This document shows, piece after piece, positions 47,501-59,003 of a stretch of 64,000 nt of DNA (position 1 is its first letter; each line of letters begins with the position of its first letter). Both the position numbers and the translations under genes were made by a program. Source of the DNA: Amphirosellinia nigrospora (taxonomy: Eukaryota > Ascomycota > Sordariomycetes > Xylariales > Xylariaceae); contig SCHM01000002.1 in the NCBI GenBank assembly GCA_004123355.1, forward strand, positions 11,257,569 through 11,321,568, read 5' to 3'. Under the pieces are notes generated by a model that worked only from the letters and a program-made list of their open reading frames with translations, was not told the DNA's origin and did no database searches.

Positions 47501-47645
47501 GCTCATGATGAAGCCGAGCTGCTCATCCTCGGGGGCAGGCCGGAGACGGAACTGTAGGCGTCGTAGGCTTTCGTGACGAGTCCGACGCTCAACTCCACGA
47601 ATTGGGCGATGGCGGCTGCGGTGCCAGAGCCGCAAAAGGATCCAT
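44533..47645 (-). CDS. NLR-type NACHT NTPase with HeLo-like N-terminus and C-terminal membrane segment
   Basis: The start MDPFAALGTAAAIAQFVELS (47645) is the opening of the fungal STAND N-terminal domain (HeLo-like). A charged helical part follows (LSRLSDAM, ECRKLLQIQLTI), then FPEMHRRYRQVGKAFSDTFE, WLESGNGIFHIAGKPGAGKS with the Walker A loop (about 46817-46843), and CLFIDGLDEF with Walker B (about 46490-46461). The winged-helix block ends with RLTHRSVHEFLLRS. Beyond it is a region of about 350 residues without visible ankyrin, WD or TPR repeats. The end is a charged linker and one hydrophobic segment, LFTFALGSILSVFF and GKIWGWIMALF, followed by a Lys/Arg tail. Fungal NLRs sense non-self or stress and can trigger incompatibility or cell death; ligand and output here are unknown. 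Several frame changes occur, mostly near the 5' third. They resemble the single missing bases seen in neighbouring housekeeping genes, so decay is not proven. Confidence 0.8.
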
Positions 47646-49238
47646 GTCGGTGGAAGGATGACCCCTTGGCGCGAGTCGGAACGGGAGATGAGTGACGAGT
47701 AATATTAAGTGAAACCGTCAGGCGGTGACTTGTTGCCTTACTCTCCTTTCTAGTTTGGCTGGGCTGTGCCTTTTAACGAATATCATTCTTTGGGCACATG
47801 CGCAGTCAACGACGCAATGATTAGAGGGAGACTCTAAAACAGATTGTCCCTGACAAGTTCGGCACCGTAGCTGAAAGATTTGAGAAAACGGAATGCCCAC
47901 AATTAGATACGCCCGGAATGGTAAGCATTTACGGATATACATGCTTCCTACCGCCTTCATTGGTTGCCTGTACAGTGAGCTCTACCCCAACAGCCAGAGA
48001 CACAGCTCGCGATGAGATACCCTGATTCGACAACGAGAACATAGATTTTCCTTAGGCGTATTACGATATTTGGTCGGTAGGTTTTCTACATGAAGCATTA
48101 GATCATGCTAGAATGTTATATATGACATGTCTGCTTTGCACCGGTGGTTGCTATTTCCACATGATTTGCGTGAGAACACCATGATATGAAAAGTGAGTGA
48201 TGGTAATAAAATAGAAAAGCCAGCGTTGAAAGTGGATAAGCACCGTTAGGTCTAGAGATGGGAGCAAACGCCATTGACGTGTTGACAAGACAGAGTGATT
48301 GTCTTAACCGTCTCCGTGACGCGTTGTCGTATATACACTGTGTCTTACTCCCTACAATACATCATACATCCAAGCAAGCTTAACTCGTAAGTTCTAGCCC
48401 TTTAGCCTTGCTTAGTTGAGCCTCATGGCGGTTTTAAGGTCAACATTCTGTCAGTCTGGCCTCCCAAAATTAATGACAGTCCCAATCAGAATTGTCTAAG
48501 TCAAACGCGGTGCTGAAACTGGCTAAATAATTAATAACTAGACCTCCTAAGTTGTAAGTCATATATAAGAACCTAAAGGGCATGTTTATCAATCAAAGAT
48601 TAAGAGAGGTTAGATATTAAAGATCTCCATCTAGATAAAGGCTTGCCTCCGGTATACTCTCGGAGATAATCGGATCATTAAGCAAGGGGTGAGGCGGTGC
48701 GGGGAGAAAGGAACACACTATCTCCAATCCAGACTTGTCAAACACCATTTCGACTCAGTTAACCTAGTCGATCCACTTCGCGCCAAGCGGGTTTACAAGA
48801 CGAGCCCATACGAATAAGAACGGCCTGTACTCGTGTCCGGGACTAGGTGCGCCTGGCCAGGCCGGTCTTGGGGGAAATAATGAACTAGTTGTGCAAAGCG
48901 GCCGGGCATCCTCATCGCATTCCGATTCGTCGTATTCGGGATCCCGCTCCGGCTGGTTGTACATTTTTTGTTCGATCGACCCGAACTGCGACTCATGGTC
49001 CTACCTACTTTGGCTAAACGCTGTTGCAGCGTACGACGCGGGTGCCGGTTGGTCCATTGCATCAGGGGTTCGTTACCAAAGTGGGTAGGTAGGTTACTTG
49101 AATATAAATACTTTTATGAACTACATTCTTTGCAAAGTAAGATTCTATATTCACAAGCCTCTGTACTGCAATAGACACAGATAAACGACAAGTGCGTCTC
49201 CTCGTATTCCTTTCTAACGACATCAACACAAAATCAAA
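47646..49238. other. Divergent promoter region, NLR and SDR
   Basis: No gene recognised. A TATAAATA box at 49103-49110 lies 129 bases before the SDR start. The middle is A/T-rich. Confidence 0.5.
49103..49110 (+). promoter_or_regulatory. TATA box of the SDR gene
   Basis: TATAAATA, 129 bases before the ATG at 49239. A good match to the eukaryotic TATA consensus at a plausible distance; no experimental support can be seen. Confidence 0.5.
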
Positions 49239-50029
49239 ATGGCCACCTCATCAGCAGCGGGGAAGACGATCGTGATCTCAGGCGGGGCCGGAGGTCTCGG
49301 CAAAGCAGTCGCCTCCGCATTTCTCTCAGCAGGCGCCAACGTCGCCATCTTCGACGTGAACGAGGAGCGCCTGAAGGAGACGGCGACAGCATGGGAGAAG
49401 CACGGCGCCGACAAGTTCCTCGTGTCTCAGACCAACATCACCGATGAGGGCGCCGTGAATGCCTTCTTTGACGCCGCTGTGGCCAAGTTCGGGCGCATCG
49501 ACATGCTGATCAACAACGCCGGCATCATGGACAAGTTCGACGCGGCGGGCACGACGACGTTCGACATGTGGAACCGCGTCATTGGCATCAACCTGACGGG
49601 TGCGTACCTGTGCACCAAGGCCGCCGTGAACGCTTTCCAGGCCCAGTCGCCCGCCGCGGCACCATCATCAGCATCTGCTCGGTGGCGTCGATCCGCGGGC
49701 TCAACGCGGGCGCGGCGTACACGGCCAGCAAGCACGGTCTCCTCGGCCTCATGAGGAACACGGCCAGCTTCTACGGCCCCAAGAAGATCTACAGCGTCGC
49801 GTTCCTCATGGGCGGCATGGAGACCAACATTACGGATTTCATGGCGACGGGATATAACGAGGAGGGCATGGGCGCCATGGCTCAAGCCAACCCGGGCTTC
49901 GTCGTAGGAGAGACCAACGTTCAGCTCGCCGATGTCGCCAAGTACTGCCTTTTCTACTCTGACTCTGCCATTGCGGAAACATCCAATGGAACGACTGTCA
50001 CAATAAGCAAGAATTGGCCTTCTGTCTAG
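49239..50029 (+). CDS. Short-chain dehydrogenase/reductase
   Basis: Single-exon gene, 263 residues when one base is added near 49655 (C/G run). The NAD(P)-binding loop is IVISGGAGGLGKAV (residues about 12-25), a classical TGxxxGxG variant in which Ser replaces the first Thr. FDVNEERL follows the second strand; the Asp after the strand suggests NAD(H) preference. INNAGIM (residue about 92) and the catalytic AAYTASKHGLL (Tyr and Lys about residues 160 and 164, with ISICSVAS before it) are intact. Such enzymes oxidise or reduce alcohol/ketone groups. The gene converges on the UbiA-type prenyltransferase, whose stop is only 196 bases from this one, and a cupin gene lies 6.4 kb further on. A role in the same small-molecule pathway is possible. 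Confidence 0.87.
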
Positions 50030-50225
50030 ATTAGGCAATAGGTTAAAATGAGATGTAGGAGAAAAAGAAACACAGCACCATACAGCCACGAATAGTGGGC
50101 GCCCAAGTTCAATAATAGAAAATAATTTTGATAGACGCTGTTATAAAGATTTTCCTCCCAGAAACTCCAGCTATTGAACCTCGTATATCCAAACACTATG
50201 AGATCTATGCAATTATATGAGCGCA

Positions 50226-51323
50226 CTAGGAGTACGACGATCGAATGCCCAGAAGTAAATATTCGGACAAGAGGCCGCCGGCAATAGAGCTGCCAGCCAG
50301 CCAGAAGCCGTATCTGAACCACCACCAACAGCTCGCCGAATCCTTGAGCTCGACGTTGGCAATCATAGCCCCTAGAGAGACGGCCGAGCCTCCAGCCGCG
50401 ATGACGTAGTACTGCCATCCCATCTGCTCGAGCAGGGCCGGCCACAGAAAGGAGGACGACCATGCAGCCGAGAACCACCCACAGGAGGACCTTGGTCATG
50501 TCTCTAAACAAGACAGCAATGCTCTTCACGCCGAGCTTCAGATCATCCTTGAGATCCTGATGAGCGTAGATAGTGTCGTAGACGACGGTCCAAAGGATAC
50601 TTGCGACAAAGACGCAGGCGATAGACGGCTGCACCCAAATCGTCTCCCGGCGGAGCTCTTCGTTTCCAAAGGGGCCGCCCGTGAAAGGCTTAAGGCCCAT
50701 GGCACATGATCCCATGATGATGCCCCAGGCCAAGCACCAGCCGAGCACAAGCTGGGCAAAGTTGGTGTGCCGCTTAGCCCAAGGGTAATAGATGGTCCCG
50801 ATGATGTTCGGCACGGCGTAGATGGCGCTCCCACTCGGCATGAGGAGCAGGAACAGGGCCGCGCCGACGCCTTGTGTTAGGGTGAAGATGAGGGCGGCAC
50901 GCGGCGTGATGGCCCCTCTGGGAATCGGGCGCTTGCTTGTGCGCGAAATGGCTTGGTCGATGGGGGCGTCGACGAGGTCATTCCAGCCGTGGGCGGCATT
51001 GGAGAAGAAGAAGCTCCCGCCGAACATGACAAGGCCGGCTCGCAGGACATCGGAGGCCGAGGAGCGCTGTATCAGCGCGGCCAGGATGATTCCGAAGAAG
51101 TGTGGAAGTAGATGAGAAATAACGCCGCCGGCGGACTGAGGCGGGCGAGTTGGACGTATGGAACCCAGGAGGCCGGTAGGCGGCCGACCCAGCCACCGGC
51201 ATGGTTACCGCCATACTGTTGACCAAGGGCGGCGTCTTCCACTTCTGCCCGAGCTATGCTTGTCTCAGCAGCTAGTTTATCGACGACCGGCTTATTATAC
51301 GTTGGGATGCCGTTTCCTTTCAT
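50226..51323 (-). CDS. UbiA-family polyprenyl/aromatic prenyltransferase (membrane)
   Basis: The start is taken at 51323 (MKGNGIPTYNKP); an in-frame ATG at 51350 would add nine residues. UbiA enzymes join an isoprenoid diphosphate to an aromatic or similar acceptor within the membrane. The two Asp-rich metal-binding loops are seen: GWNDLVDAPIDQAI (about residue 114) and DTIYAHQDLKDD (about residue 249). Several hydrophobic helices are visible, for example LIFTLTQGVGAALFLLL, LVLGWCLAWGIIMGSCAMGL and IACVFVASILWTVVY. The C-terminus includes GWQYYVIAAGGSAVSLGAMI. The frame moves twice, near 51110 and near 50440. The overall length (about 366 residues) and sequence style are closer to fungal meroterpenoid prenyltransferases than to the mitochondrial ubiquinone enzyme Coq2: no clear mitochondrial presequence is visible. 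No polyketide synthase or terpene cyclase was found in the window. Confidence 0.84.
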
Positions 51324-53797
51324 GATGACGATGACGATAATAATAGACACTTAGATCTGTATAAGTGGTTAAAGGAAGTTAAACAACTCAGTCTGGTGAT
51401 GGAATTCATTGTGAAAGTGAGCTCTCGGTTACCAATACTTATATAGATACCCTTCTCCAAGTTCGAGGGCACTAGGTATATCGTTCCTCTACCCGGACGG
51501 AGCAGGCCGACCAAGAGTCACAGTTTGTGCTTGTACATCGCAACCAGACGTAGCCGTCACTCATCTTGTTTGATCTAAGCCCCACGTGATAAGCAGGCCC
51601 ATCGTCTCGAGAAGTAATCTGCCTACCTATCTCCCACGAGCTGGCTAATAGCAGTCTCCGCCACGTCTGCCTAAGGGATGTCCATTTTTAGTTCCGTTAC
51701 AGTTCAGCTTCTCAGTGGCCGTGATAGCAGACCGGCCGTCGCCCGGTTCTTGTCGAGGAAAGCTTACACCATTTACCGATAGTTTCGGGAAGCAAGGGTG
51801 CTTTAGGACTTGCTTTTATCGCTAGACTGCTTTTCCATGGCCTGGGTATGCGGGTGGCCCAACAAGCATATGACATGATGGACAATCATGCTTCGGGGAT
51901 TGGGTGCGTGTAGCTGTGTGTCTGCTTCTCTCTCTCTTTCTCTGTGTATGTGTGTGTGCGTGTGTGTGTATGCCCCCTCGGGCAATTAGACGTGGCCTGC
52001 TGTAGCTGGCGTTTCTGGCTACAGGACATTTTGACAACACCAATTTCAAACGGGCATCTTGGTGTCAGCGAATCCGTCCGACATGAGGTTGACTTGTTAC
52101 TCAACAGGACAGCTCGGTGTAATACTGGGAGGGAGGGAGCCCGCACCATCCTTGATGAATTATGACGGGCACCAATAATCTAGGCCCCCATTGCTTTTGG
52201 GACCCCATCTAGCAACCATCAAGTACGTCTATAATTACCTTCTTCAGTTCGCGATGCGCGTGGGGAGGGAGCTAGTGTAGGCACTGCCCAGACTGGCACG
52301 GTGAGTGGCTCACCACCTCTAGCTCCCTGTGCATCAGCTGCAATCCCCCTGTCCGTCAACGCCGACTACCGGATTGTACCGTTTTGGCAGGGCAGATGTA
52401 GTTTTTGGGAGACTTCTCCATGTAACTGGTAACTAGTAGGCTAACGCTAGTCGCGGCTCGGCTTGGAGTTGGAGATGCAACCTGCATGGTTGGCCTCGTT
52501 CCCTGACGTTTCTCGTTAAGGAAAGCTCACAATCGTATACGAGATAGATCATGCTACTATGTAGGTACCCGAGGCATACAGTATGTATCACGTGGATCTT
52601 CATCGCTGAGCGTCGATGTAACCGTAGAACTAAGCATTGCCTTGGCAACTCTGCACAACACAAAGTCCTCACCGTGGCATAGTTGTGTTATAAGAAAACA
52701 AGCAAAACATCACCATCGCCAGTTACTATTGTCCTAAGTAAGACGCAGGGAGAGACCTTGGGACAGAAACTCGGGTGCGGGATTGGCGTTAGATGTTAAT
52801 TCTTTTCCGATCATCCCTACCCAGGTTCATGACGTACACTTAACTACCCGTATAAGGGCTAGCGACTTAAAGGTACCTGTTCCGCTTTATTGGCTCCGAA
52901 AATGGAATATTCCATCCTCTCGTCAAGTTACCACCACACGGTTCCGGGCAGTGCCTGCAGGTCAATGGGATGAATGTGCTTCACACCCTCGTGACCAAGG
53001 TGACAACTTACTGTAGTAGTGTATGTATGTACGGCGTGGGCGATTAGCGAGCGAGTGACGCTGCCTTTGCTACATCCCTGATGTATCGAGTCACCCCCTT
53101 ATTTAGTTCCTTGCTTACTTACTTATTTAGTACATATCCATCAACGCTACACCCTACCGTCAACGTATTTTGCCTTTGCCATCTGCGGCTCTCGATGAAC
53201 AAATTTGGAGATCCTAATGCGATCAATCTCAATAGTCTCGATGCCTTCCGCGTAAGGTGTTTGGAGGATGTGGCTCTTACGCTTACCATCAGCGCTCTTT
53301 GTATAATTAGTGTAGATCGCCCCAACACAATGCATAGATATTCGGCATGGTGGTCAGGCCTGGCCAGCGAGCTCGACAATTCGTAACATCCTGAATTATA
53401 CCACTACCATCCAACATGACTCGTATTGTGTGGTTACTGTAGAGGCGTTTTTAACCCTTGCAGCCCTACTGTGCCTCTCCTCGCCCTCTTACAGCGTTTT
53501 AAACAAGGTCCGGCCCTTACTGCGTGGTCCTATTTAGAGAGAGCTCTGGGATCAGGGGTTGACCTCTACTCTGAGGACCATTCTTAGTCCACACCGGAAA
53601 TGAATTGGAACATGTCCAGAGCATGCATAATCAATAATGATTATAGTGGCTGAATGACAGCAGGATGAAATGAAGACAGCGTAAACATCATTCACTACTG
53701 AGCAAGTTTCATAGGTAGCTAGTCACCATGCCCATATCGGTTGCAATTTTCATGTGGTCACTCGCCGCCGCATCCCTAGGCGGAAAAATAAACGATT
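51324..53797. other. Intergenic
   Basis: No supported gene. Mixed CT and TG/CA microsatellite at about 51921-51970. No recognisable protein fragments until 53798. Confidence 0.5.
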
Positions 53798-54497
53798 GAG
53801 TCCTGTTTGACGTGTCCCGTTTCAAAAATATCGAATCTCATGCCCAACAGGGTGCTGCCGTTGTCGGTACCGGTATGGGATGGGGTGATTTATATCATTA
53901 TCTAGACCAATAAAATGTGACAGTTAGCTGGTGACGGAATCCTCCAAGTGGGCGTTGGCGGTCTCACACTCGACAAATAGGCGTATTATCACCCCGATAA
54001 TGGGCACGAATTTATGGCATCCCCACCGTTGCCGATAACGTGCACGTTCGACCCGTGACGGACTTCCTTGTAAGCCAGGTTACCCTTCCCTGCCGCGGCT
54101 CAACTGGTATGCGACTAACTTCAAGATAGGCGCCACACTTCTCAAAACGGTGGAGCAGATCGTCACCACACCAACCGAGCTTGCCACCATCAAGAGTTTG
54201 ACGGTGAACAGTCTCGTCGTGAGCTGGCAGTCCATCTCAACGAGCGCCATCGTGGCCGGGCAGGCCCGTGGGGGACAACGCATTCGGTCTAGCAAACGCC
54301 AGTCAGACACGGTTGGCCACCAATGCCGACTGGTGGGACGCTCAAGATGACGCCCTAGCCAACGAGGCCACGGCGAGTTTAATTGCCAAAGTTGAAGACG
54401 TCGTGAAGAGCAGTGACGGTATGATCCCTGAGAGATCTTTGAAGAGCTAGTCCCAGGTGGTTTCAAGTTACCGCCCGAGTTCCAGAAATGGCGATGA
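53798..54497 (+). pseudogene. Relic of a FAD-linked oxidoreductase (berberine-bridge type)
   Basis: Pieces of the FAD_binding_4 and berberine-bridge architecture appear in order but in different frames: VLFDVSRFKNIESH and AAVVGTGMGWGDLYHYLDQ (53800-53917), VGVGGLTLD (about 53950-53976), then a C-terminal part with LVVSWQSISTSA and NAFGLANASQTRLA (54210-54320) and DWWDAQDDALANEATASLIA up to PPEFQKWR before a stop at 54495-54497. A complete enzyme has about 450-500 residues; here the middle (substrate-domain core) and the N-terminus are missing and stops interrupt the rest. This goes beyond the single-base faults elsewhere, so it is a real relic. Enzymes of this family oxidise alkaloids, sugars or polyketides, usually in specialised metabolism, which fits the neighbouring prenyltransferase and SDR. 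Confidence 0.65.
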
Positions 54498-56439
54498 CGA
54501 GACTATAGTAACGGCAGTAATGGTGGTGACAATCAATTATGATGTGACATTTCTCGGCCTCAGACCAATAATGTCCCACGACAGAACCAATAGCTAGGTT
54601 AGATAGGATCTCGCTTCAATAAATGGGCGTCATTATCAATTCAAAAATCAGCCGTTGTGCATAGTGTACCTACTTTGAACGGGATATCCCATCGCAATGT
54701 ATGTCTCATCACGCGCCATGATGTTATCCAGACAGCATACTACGCATTCACCCAGTGCGGTACCGAAGATCGAGGAGGCTCGCAGAAAGCCCGAATGTAA
54801 CCCACGGGCTGCTTCTAATCCTAGCATCATGCAACCTCGCCGCGTGGGCAGCGCAGAGAAAATCATCCGGCTCGGACGCATAGTACTCGCAGGTTGCAGC
54901 TGATGGGATGGGGACCGGGGGAGTTGCTGAAGCTAATGCGGCTGCGATCAATGTGACGCGCAGGATCCAGTCAACCACTCGCTATTTTTGCCCGGGACTG
55001 TGGGGAGTTCATCAGAGAGATCTACTTGCTCCGACCGGTCGACTCTTACGGGCAAGGGCAGAGCCAAGCACCTCAGCCTCACCGCCGAAATTGTAACCTC
55101 ATGGAGGTTGCTCGGCACGTCTGGCCTGTCTGACCGTCCATCTAACTATTTACCTATCTCTAGACTCTATATGAGCATCTTTCGAGTTTGGAAGACCCAC
55201 GTGGCCATCTCATCCTTCTGACTTATACGATATGTAGGGTGTGAGCGCAGCACAACACACCCCAGGGGTGGCAGATCCCCTGGTACAAATAATATGTCTT
55301 GCGGGCAGGGTTAGTTAAGTTGTGTACAACCCAACAGACCCAAGGACATGGACATGGCTCATGGTACTTTCGAAATAAACCTCGACCCAATCGCATTCCA
55401 GGGTCCCCAAGACGTGGAAGATTTGTCTTTCTTGTTTTCGAAACGAGAGCTTTCATCGTCAATATAAGACGCGGGCTGATCTTCAGCGGGAGGCGCTGAG
55501 AGGTGGAGTAAGTAAGTAAGTACCGCTGGACTATCTACTACGGTTAGCTCTTTTGCTTTTGTAATAGACCAGGTCTTCCTTGTCCGTCAGCTTTCCTGCT
55601 CATATCAACAAACCAGCTTAAAACCGACGTCCCAAGGTTTCCAACCATTCGCATTACCAGTAACCCGATTTGTTTCGTATGCATTCTTGAAACTCTCTTC
55701 ATCGGCGTCATCGGCGTAGTTTCATGTTACTATACCTTACTTGACAATTCAGGCCCGATTGTCGTATTCTCGCGGAGCGAGGTTCTCCACTTCCAGCATG
55801 GCTTTGCGCGCAAGGGCCTGGTTGATGCCTACCTAATAGACCTAGAATAGGCTGCCGTCCGCAGCGAGGTCAGGCCGTGATCAGTGAGTCGCAACAACAA
55901 CGCTCGCCTAGATGATGAGCTCGCTACGACATGAAGTTGCTGTGACTAGGTATTCGCGTAGACAGGGTAAGTTTAGACACACGACTCCGCTCTCAGTAAA
56001 CCACGTGCACCACATACCGGGTTATCCTATCGTGAGTCGATATGACTGATGGCGAGAGGATAACAACTCATTCGTCGCCTAACATATTGGAGAAGGGACG
56101 AATATGCCTTGTGCTAAGCTCGCTCGGTGACATGGTGCGCTTCCCAAACAAGCGATCCTGTCCATGGTAGGCATTTGGCGGATGGAGACCATGCCAAACA
56201 TGGTGTCGACACCCTGCTAAGAGTGCTTGGGTAACATGGCCAGCCACAATAGACTCGATATCCAATGCTTACGAGTCATCTGAGCGGACGGCACAGGCCG
56301 CCCATCGAGTTGGCCCTGAACTCGATGGTGCGTTCTGAAGTTGTTGATAAGGCATGCATTTGCCTGCTGGCATTGTGAGATATGCCGTTGCGTATGCTTC
56401 CGTTTTACTTGCCTCTTGTATTTTTGGGAATTATTAAAG
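54498..56439. other. Intergenic
   Basis: No supported gene. A minus-strand frame at 54978-54748 starts with a signal-peptide-like stretch but has no support beyond that. A (GTAA)n run lies at about 55507-55520. Confidence 0.45.
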
Positions 56440-57527
56440 ATGTCTACCTTGAAGCCTTCGGATCCCTATTTAGGGAAAACCATCACTGCGTAAGTAGATG
56501 TGTCCATTGACTACCACAAACCTCCATCTTCCTACCTAGGTAGTTCTACTATTTATTATGCAAAGCGTCATATTAGACGGAGCCCCGAAATATGGCACCA
56601 GTGTGCTCGCCCCCTTTCTTAGCCAAGCAACCCAGCAAGTAATCAGAAAGGCTGTCCCTGGCTTGGATTGGGTTACTAATGCCTAACTACTTCCCCTTAT
56701 GAATACCATATGATAGCTTTATAAGGAATGACACACTAACAATTCATGGTAGCTTTGAAGGCGGCATCGTCACTCGTATCATTGACCATCCACACGATAG
56801 TGCTCGCGTGTTCGCCTACGAGGTGACCTTTCATCTTCGACATCCGCGTGTCGTGGCGGTAGCGGCGCAGAAGCCGCCTCTTCACTTTCATCCGTATCAA
56901 GAGGAATACATCGAGGTGCTAGAAGGCCGGTTAGCCGTGGAGATAGAAGGCGTGGAACACATTCTGAGTCCAAGTGATGGCGAATTCAAACTCCGGCCGT
57001 GGTGTGATCATCGCCTGTATTCGCCCGTGACGGAGCTCGGTGTGCAAGCCAAGAGCGCTGATGATGAATGGGATGGTGAGAGGACGGTCTTCTTGCTTTC
57101 AGGACAAGATACCGATGAGATGTTCCGCCTTGATACCGTCTTCTTTGAGAACTGGTATGCATATCAGGATCTCGTCGTTGTGAAGGGGGAGAAGATCAAC
57201 CTGGTGCAGGTCATGAGTGTAAGTCCCGTTATTTCCTTCTTCTCTTCCTAATGCGGGATTTTTCGCAGTGGTTAACAATATACTCGACAGATTTTTGATG
57301 CTGGTGGCTCGTATCTCTCGCTACCTCGATGGATACCTTTCAGCCACACACTAGCACGCGCCTTGGGTATCGTTGTCGGTCGCTGGGTTGGGGGTTTACT
57401 GGGCTATCAGCCCTTCTTCAAGAAGTGGACGACGGATTGGGACTTGGCATGCAGGAAGATGGAGATGTCGATATTTCACAGACGGTTTGTTGACCGTGAG
57501 GGTGTCCAAGGAACTAAAGAGATATGA
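56440..57527 (+). CDS. Cupin-fold protein
   Basis: Three exons: 56440-56489, 56753-57218 and 57291-57527. Donors are GTAAGT and acceptors TAG/CAG, with a CACTAAC branch site before exon 2. The frame is clean and gives 250 residues. The start MSTLKPSDPYLGKTITA is short and soluble. The cupin metal-binding motif is PPLHFHPYQEEYIEVLEG: His61, His63 and Glu67/68 followed by Gly75. The second motif is LRPWCDHRLYSP. The C-terminal third has a hydrophobic stretch, IPFSHTLARALGIVVGRWVG, and a YQPFFKKWTTDW region. Related fungal proteins often sit in polyketide or meroterpenoid clusters and in some cases act as cyclases, isomerases or dioxygenases; no activity can be assigned here. It is the last intact gene of the presumed metabolic group at 49-59 kb. 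Confidence 0.78.
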
Positions 57528-58419
57528 GTAGCTACATATAGGTATGCCACGATTCTCAGAGGGCACCAGGGGTCGGGCATGAATCCTTACTGTTTTTTAG
57601 GATATTCTAATTGTATAACAAGCGTAACGCCGGGCAGTTCATAATACGTGTTGATTTCCAGTGTAGATGGGGTAGAAAGGGGTAGAAAGGGGTAGTGAGG
57701 GATATAACATCTCCCTCTTACCTTCCTCCTAAACCTGTTGCTCCCTGGGTTTTCTAATTCTACCTCTAACCCAAACTACTGGTACTAAGTCTCTACAATT
57801 CTTCGACGAGTTCATCGGCATTTTAATTCAAAACAGTGGAAGTCGTTGCCATCGTAGGCAGCATAATAAATTAAGATAAAGCCAAGCAGCGCCCCTAATA
57901 ACAGAGACACCAAGCTTGTACTTCCATATCTCCAGAGGACGAGTATCACGACAACAATAACAACGCTACCTACACCTGAGTAGATATCAGCGTGCTAGTT
58001 TAGATCTATCCACAAGGAGGCGGTACAGTGACCGTCCTTCCTCGTTTTCTACATGCTCAATTTACACACCTTGAGATCGCTAATCCTACCCATCTGCTTC
58101 AGAGTAAATGTAGCAACTCTATAACCCAACCTCCAGCACTGTGCCACTCGGCTATCTTTACTCACAACCTCTCCTGCTACGTCTCGTCCAGGTTCTCCGC
58201 CAAGCTCGGCCCCGGCACCATATGTCTCACACAGCCGCAGTCAAACTCAGCACGAGCTCGGCGACGTCGATACCTACATTGGCGGATCGCCGCATGCCGA
58301 GAACCATCAGGCCGGGTTACAATAACTGCAGGAAGCATCTCTCCATGCATGCCAATATGACGGGCGCCAGGAAACCGGGATCTGGACACAAGGATCAAAC
58401 CGAGACAAAGAAACTCTCT
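57528..58419. other. Intergenic
   Basis: Contains a short tandem repeat of GGGGTAGAAA units at about 57668-57695. A plus frame at 58028-58360 and its minus complement have no recognisable motifs; the minus strand may continue the relic to the right (NVGIDVAELVLSLTAAV near 58280-58230). Confidence 0.4.
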
Positions 58420-59003
58420 TCATATAGTCAAGTAGTCACACAGAGCCCACGGAGATGACTTCACTGGTTCTCCGTACAACAATAGATGTCTACACCCTAC
58501 CCTTGCAAGGCCCATGACAACGAACGTGTTGATGCATAACGCCCGCGAGTCCATTATGCCTCCCGGGTTGCTGGCTACTGTTGAGATTTTGCGGAGAGAC
58601 TTATCCCAAGACGCGTTATCAGAGTTCAACATTTGCCACCGTATAATGAGATGGATAGGATAGATCCGCTTACCTTTTCCAGGTACCGCTGTAAGTGTGC
58701 GTCCACATCAAGATAACTAACTTCGGGCTGGCATAATGTTGGAGTTCTAAAACCCATGACCCTGCTTATATTTTTCAAGGCCTGCCTTGAAAAGCTTGTC
58801 CAGGCCCTCCGGCATACGTGGCGGATATCTGTCCAAGCCATTGTAGCCAGGGTAGTGATAGTCACTTCCTCTTGCGAGCTACCTACAGACCGAAGGACAT
58901 ACGCGGAGTAAGAGATATGATTGACCCCGGTGGCTTTCTCGAGTCCGTCGTCCGGTGGGCTCCGGGTCCCCCATCGTGGTCCGGTAGAATGCGTTACAGA
59001 CAA
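58420..59003 (-). pseudogene. Unidentified damaged gene or relic
   Basis: Minus-strand frames read in sequence look like real protein: HISYSAYVLRSVGSSQEE (58913-58860), DYHYPGYNGLDRYPPRMPEG then LDKLFKAGLEKYKQGHGF (58862-58749, another frame), TLCQPEVSYLDVDAHLQRYL (58740-58680), and RWQMLNSDNASWDKSLRKI and NPGGIMDSRALCINTFVVMG (58640-58500). The frames change at three or more points, with one possible intron (GTAAGC at 58672). I do not recognise the family. It may be a working gene with missed bases or a decayed member of the neighbouring metabolic group. Ends are uncertain. Confidence 0.4.

Noticed and set aside
54748-54978. Minus-strand frame starting with a signal-peptide-like stretch
   Set aside because: Only the first 30 residues look meaningful; no domain follows and no exon continues it.
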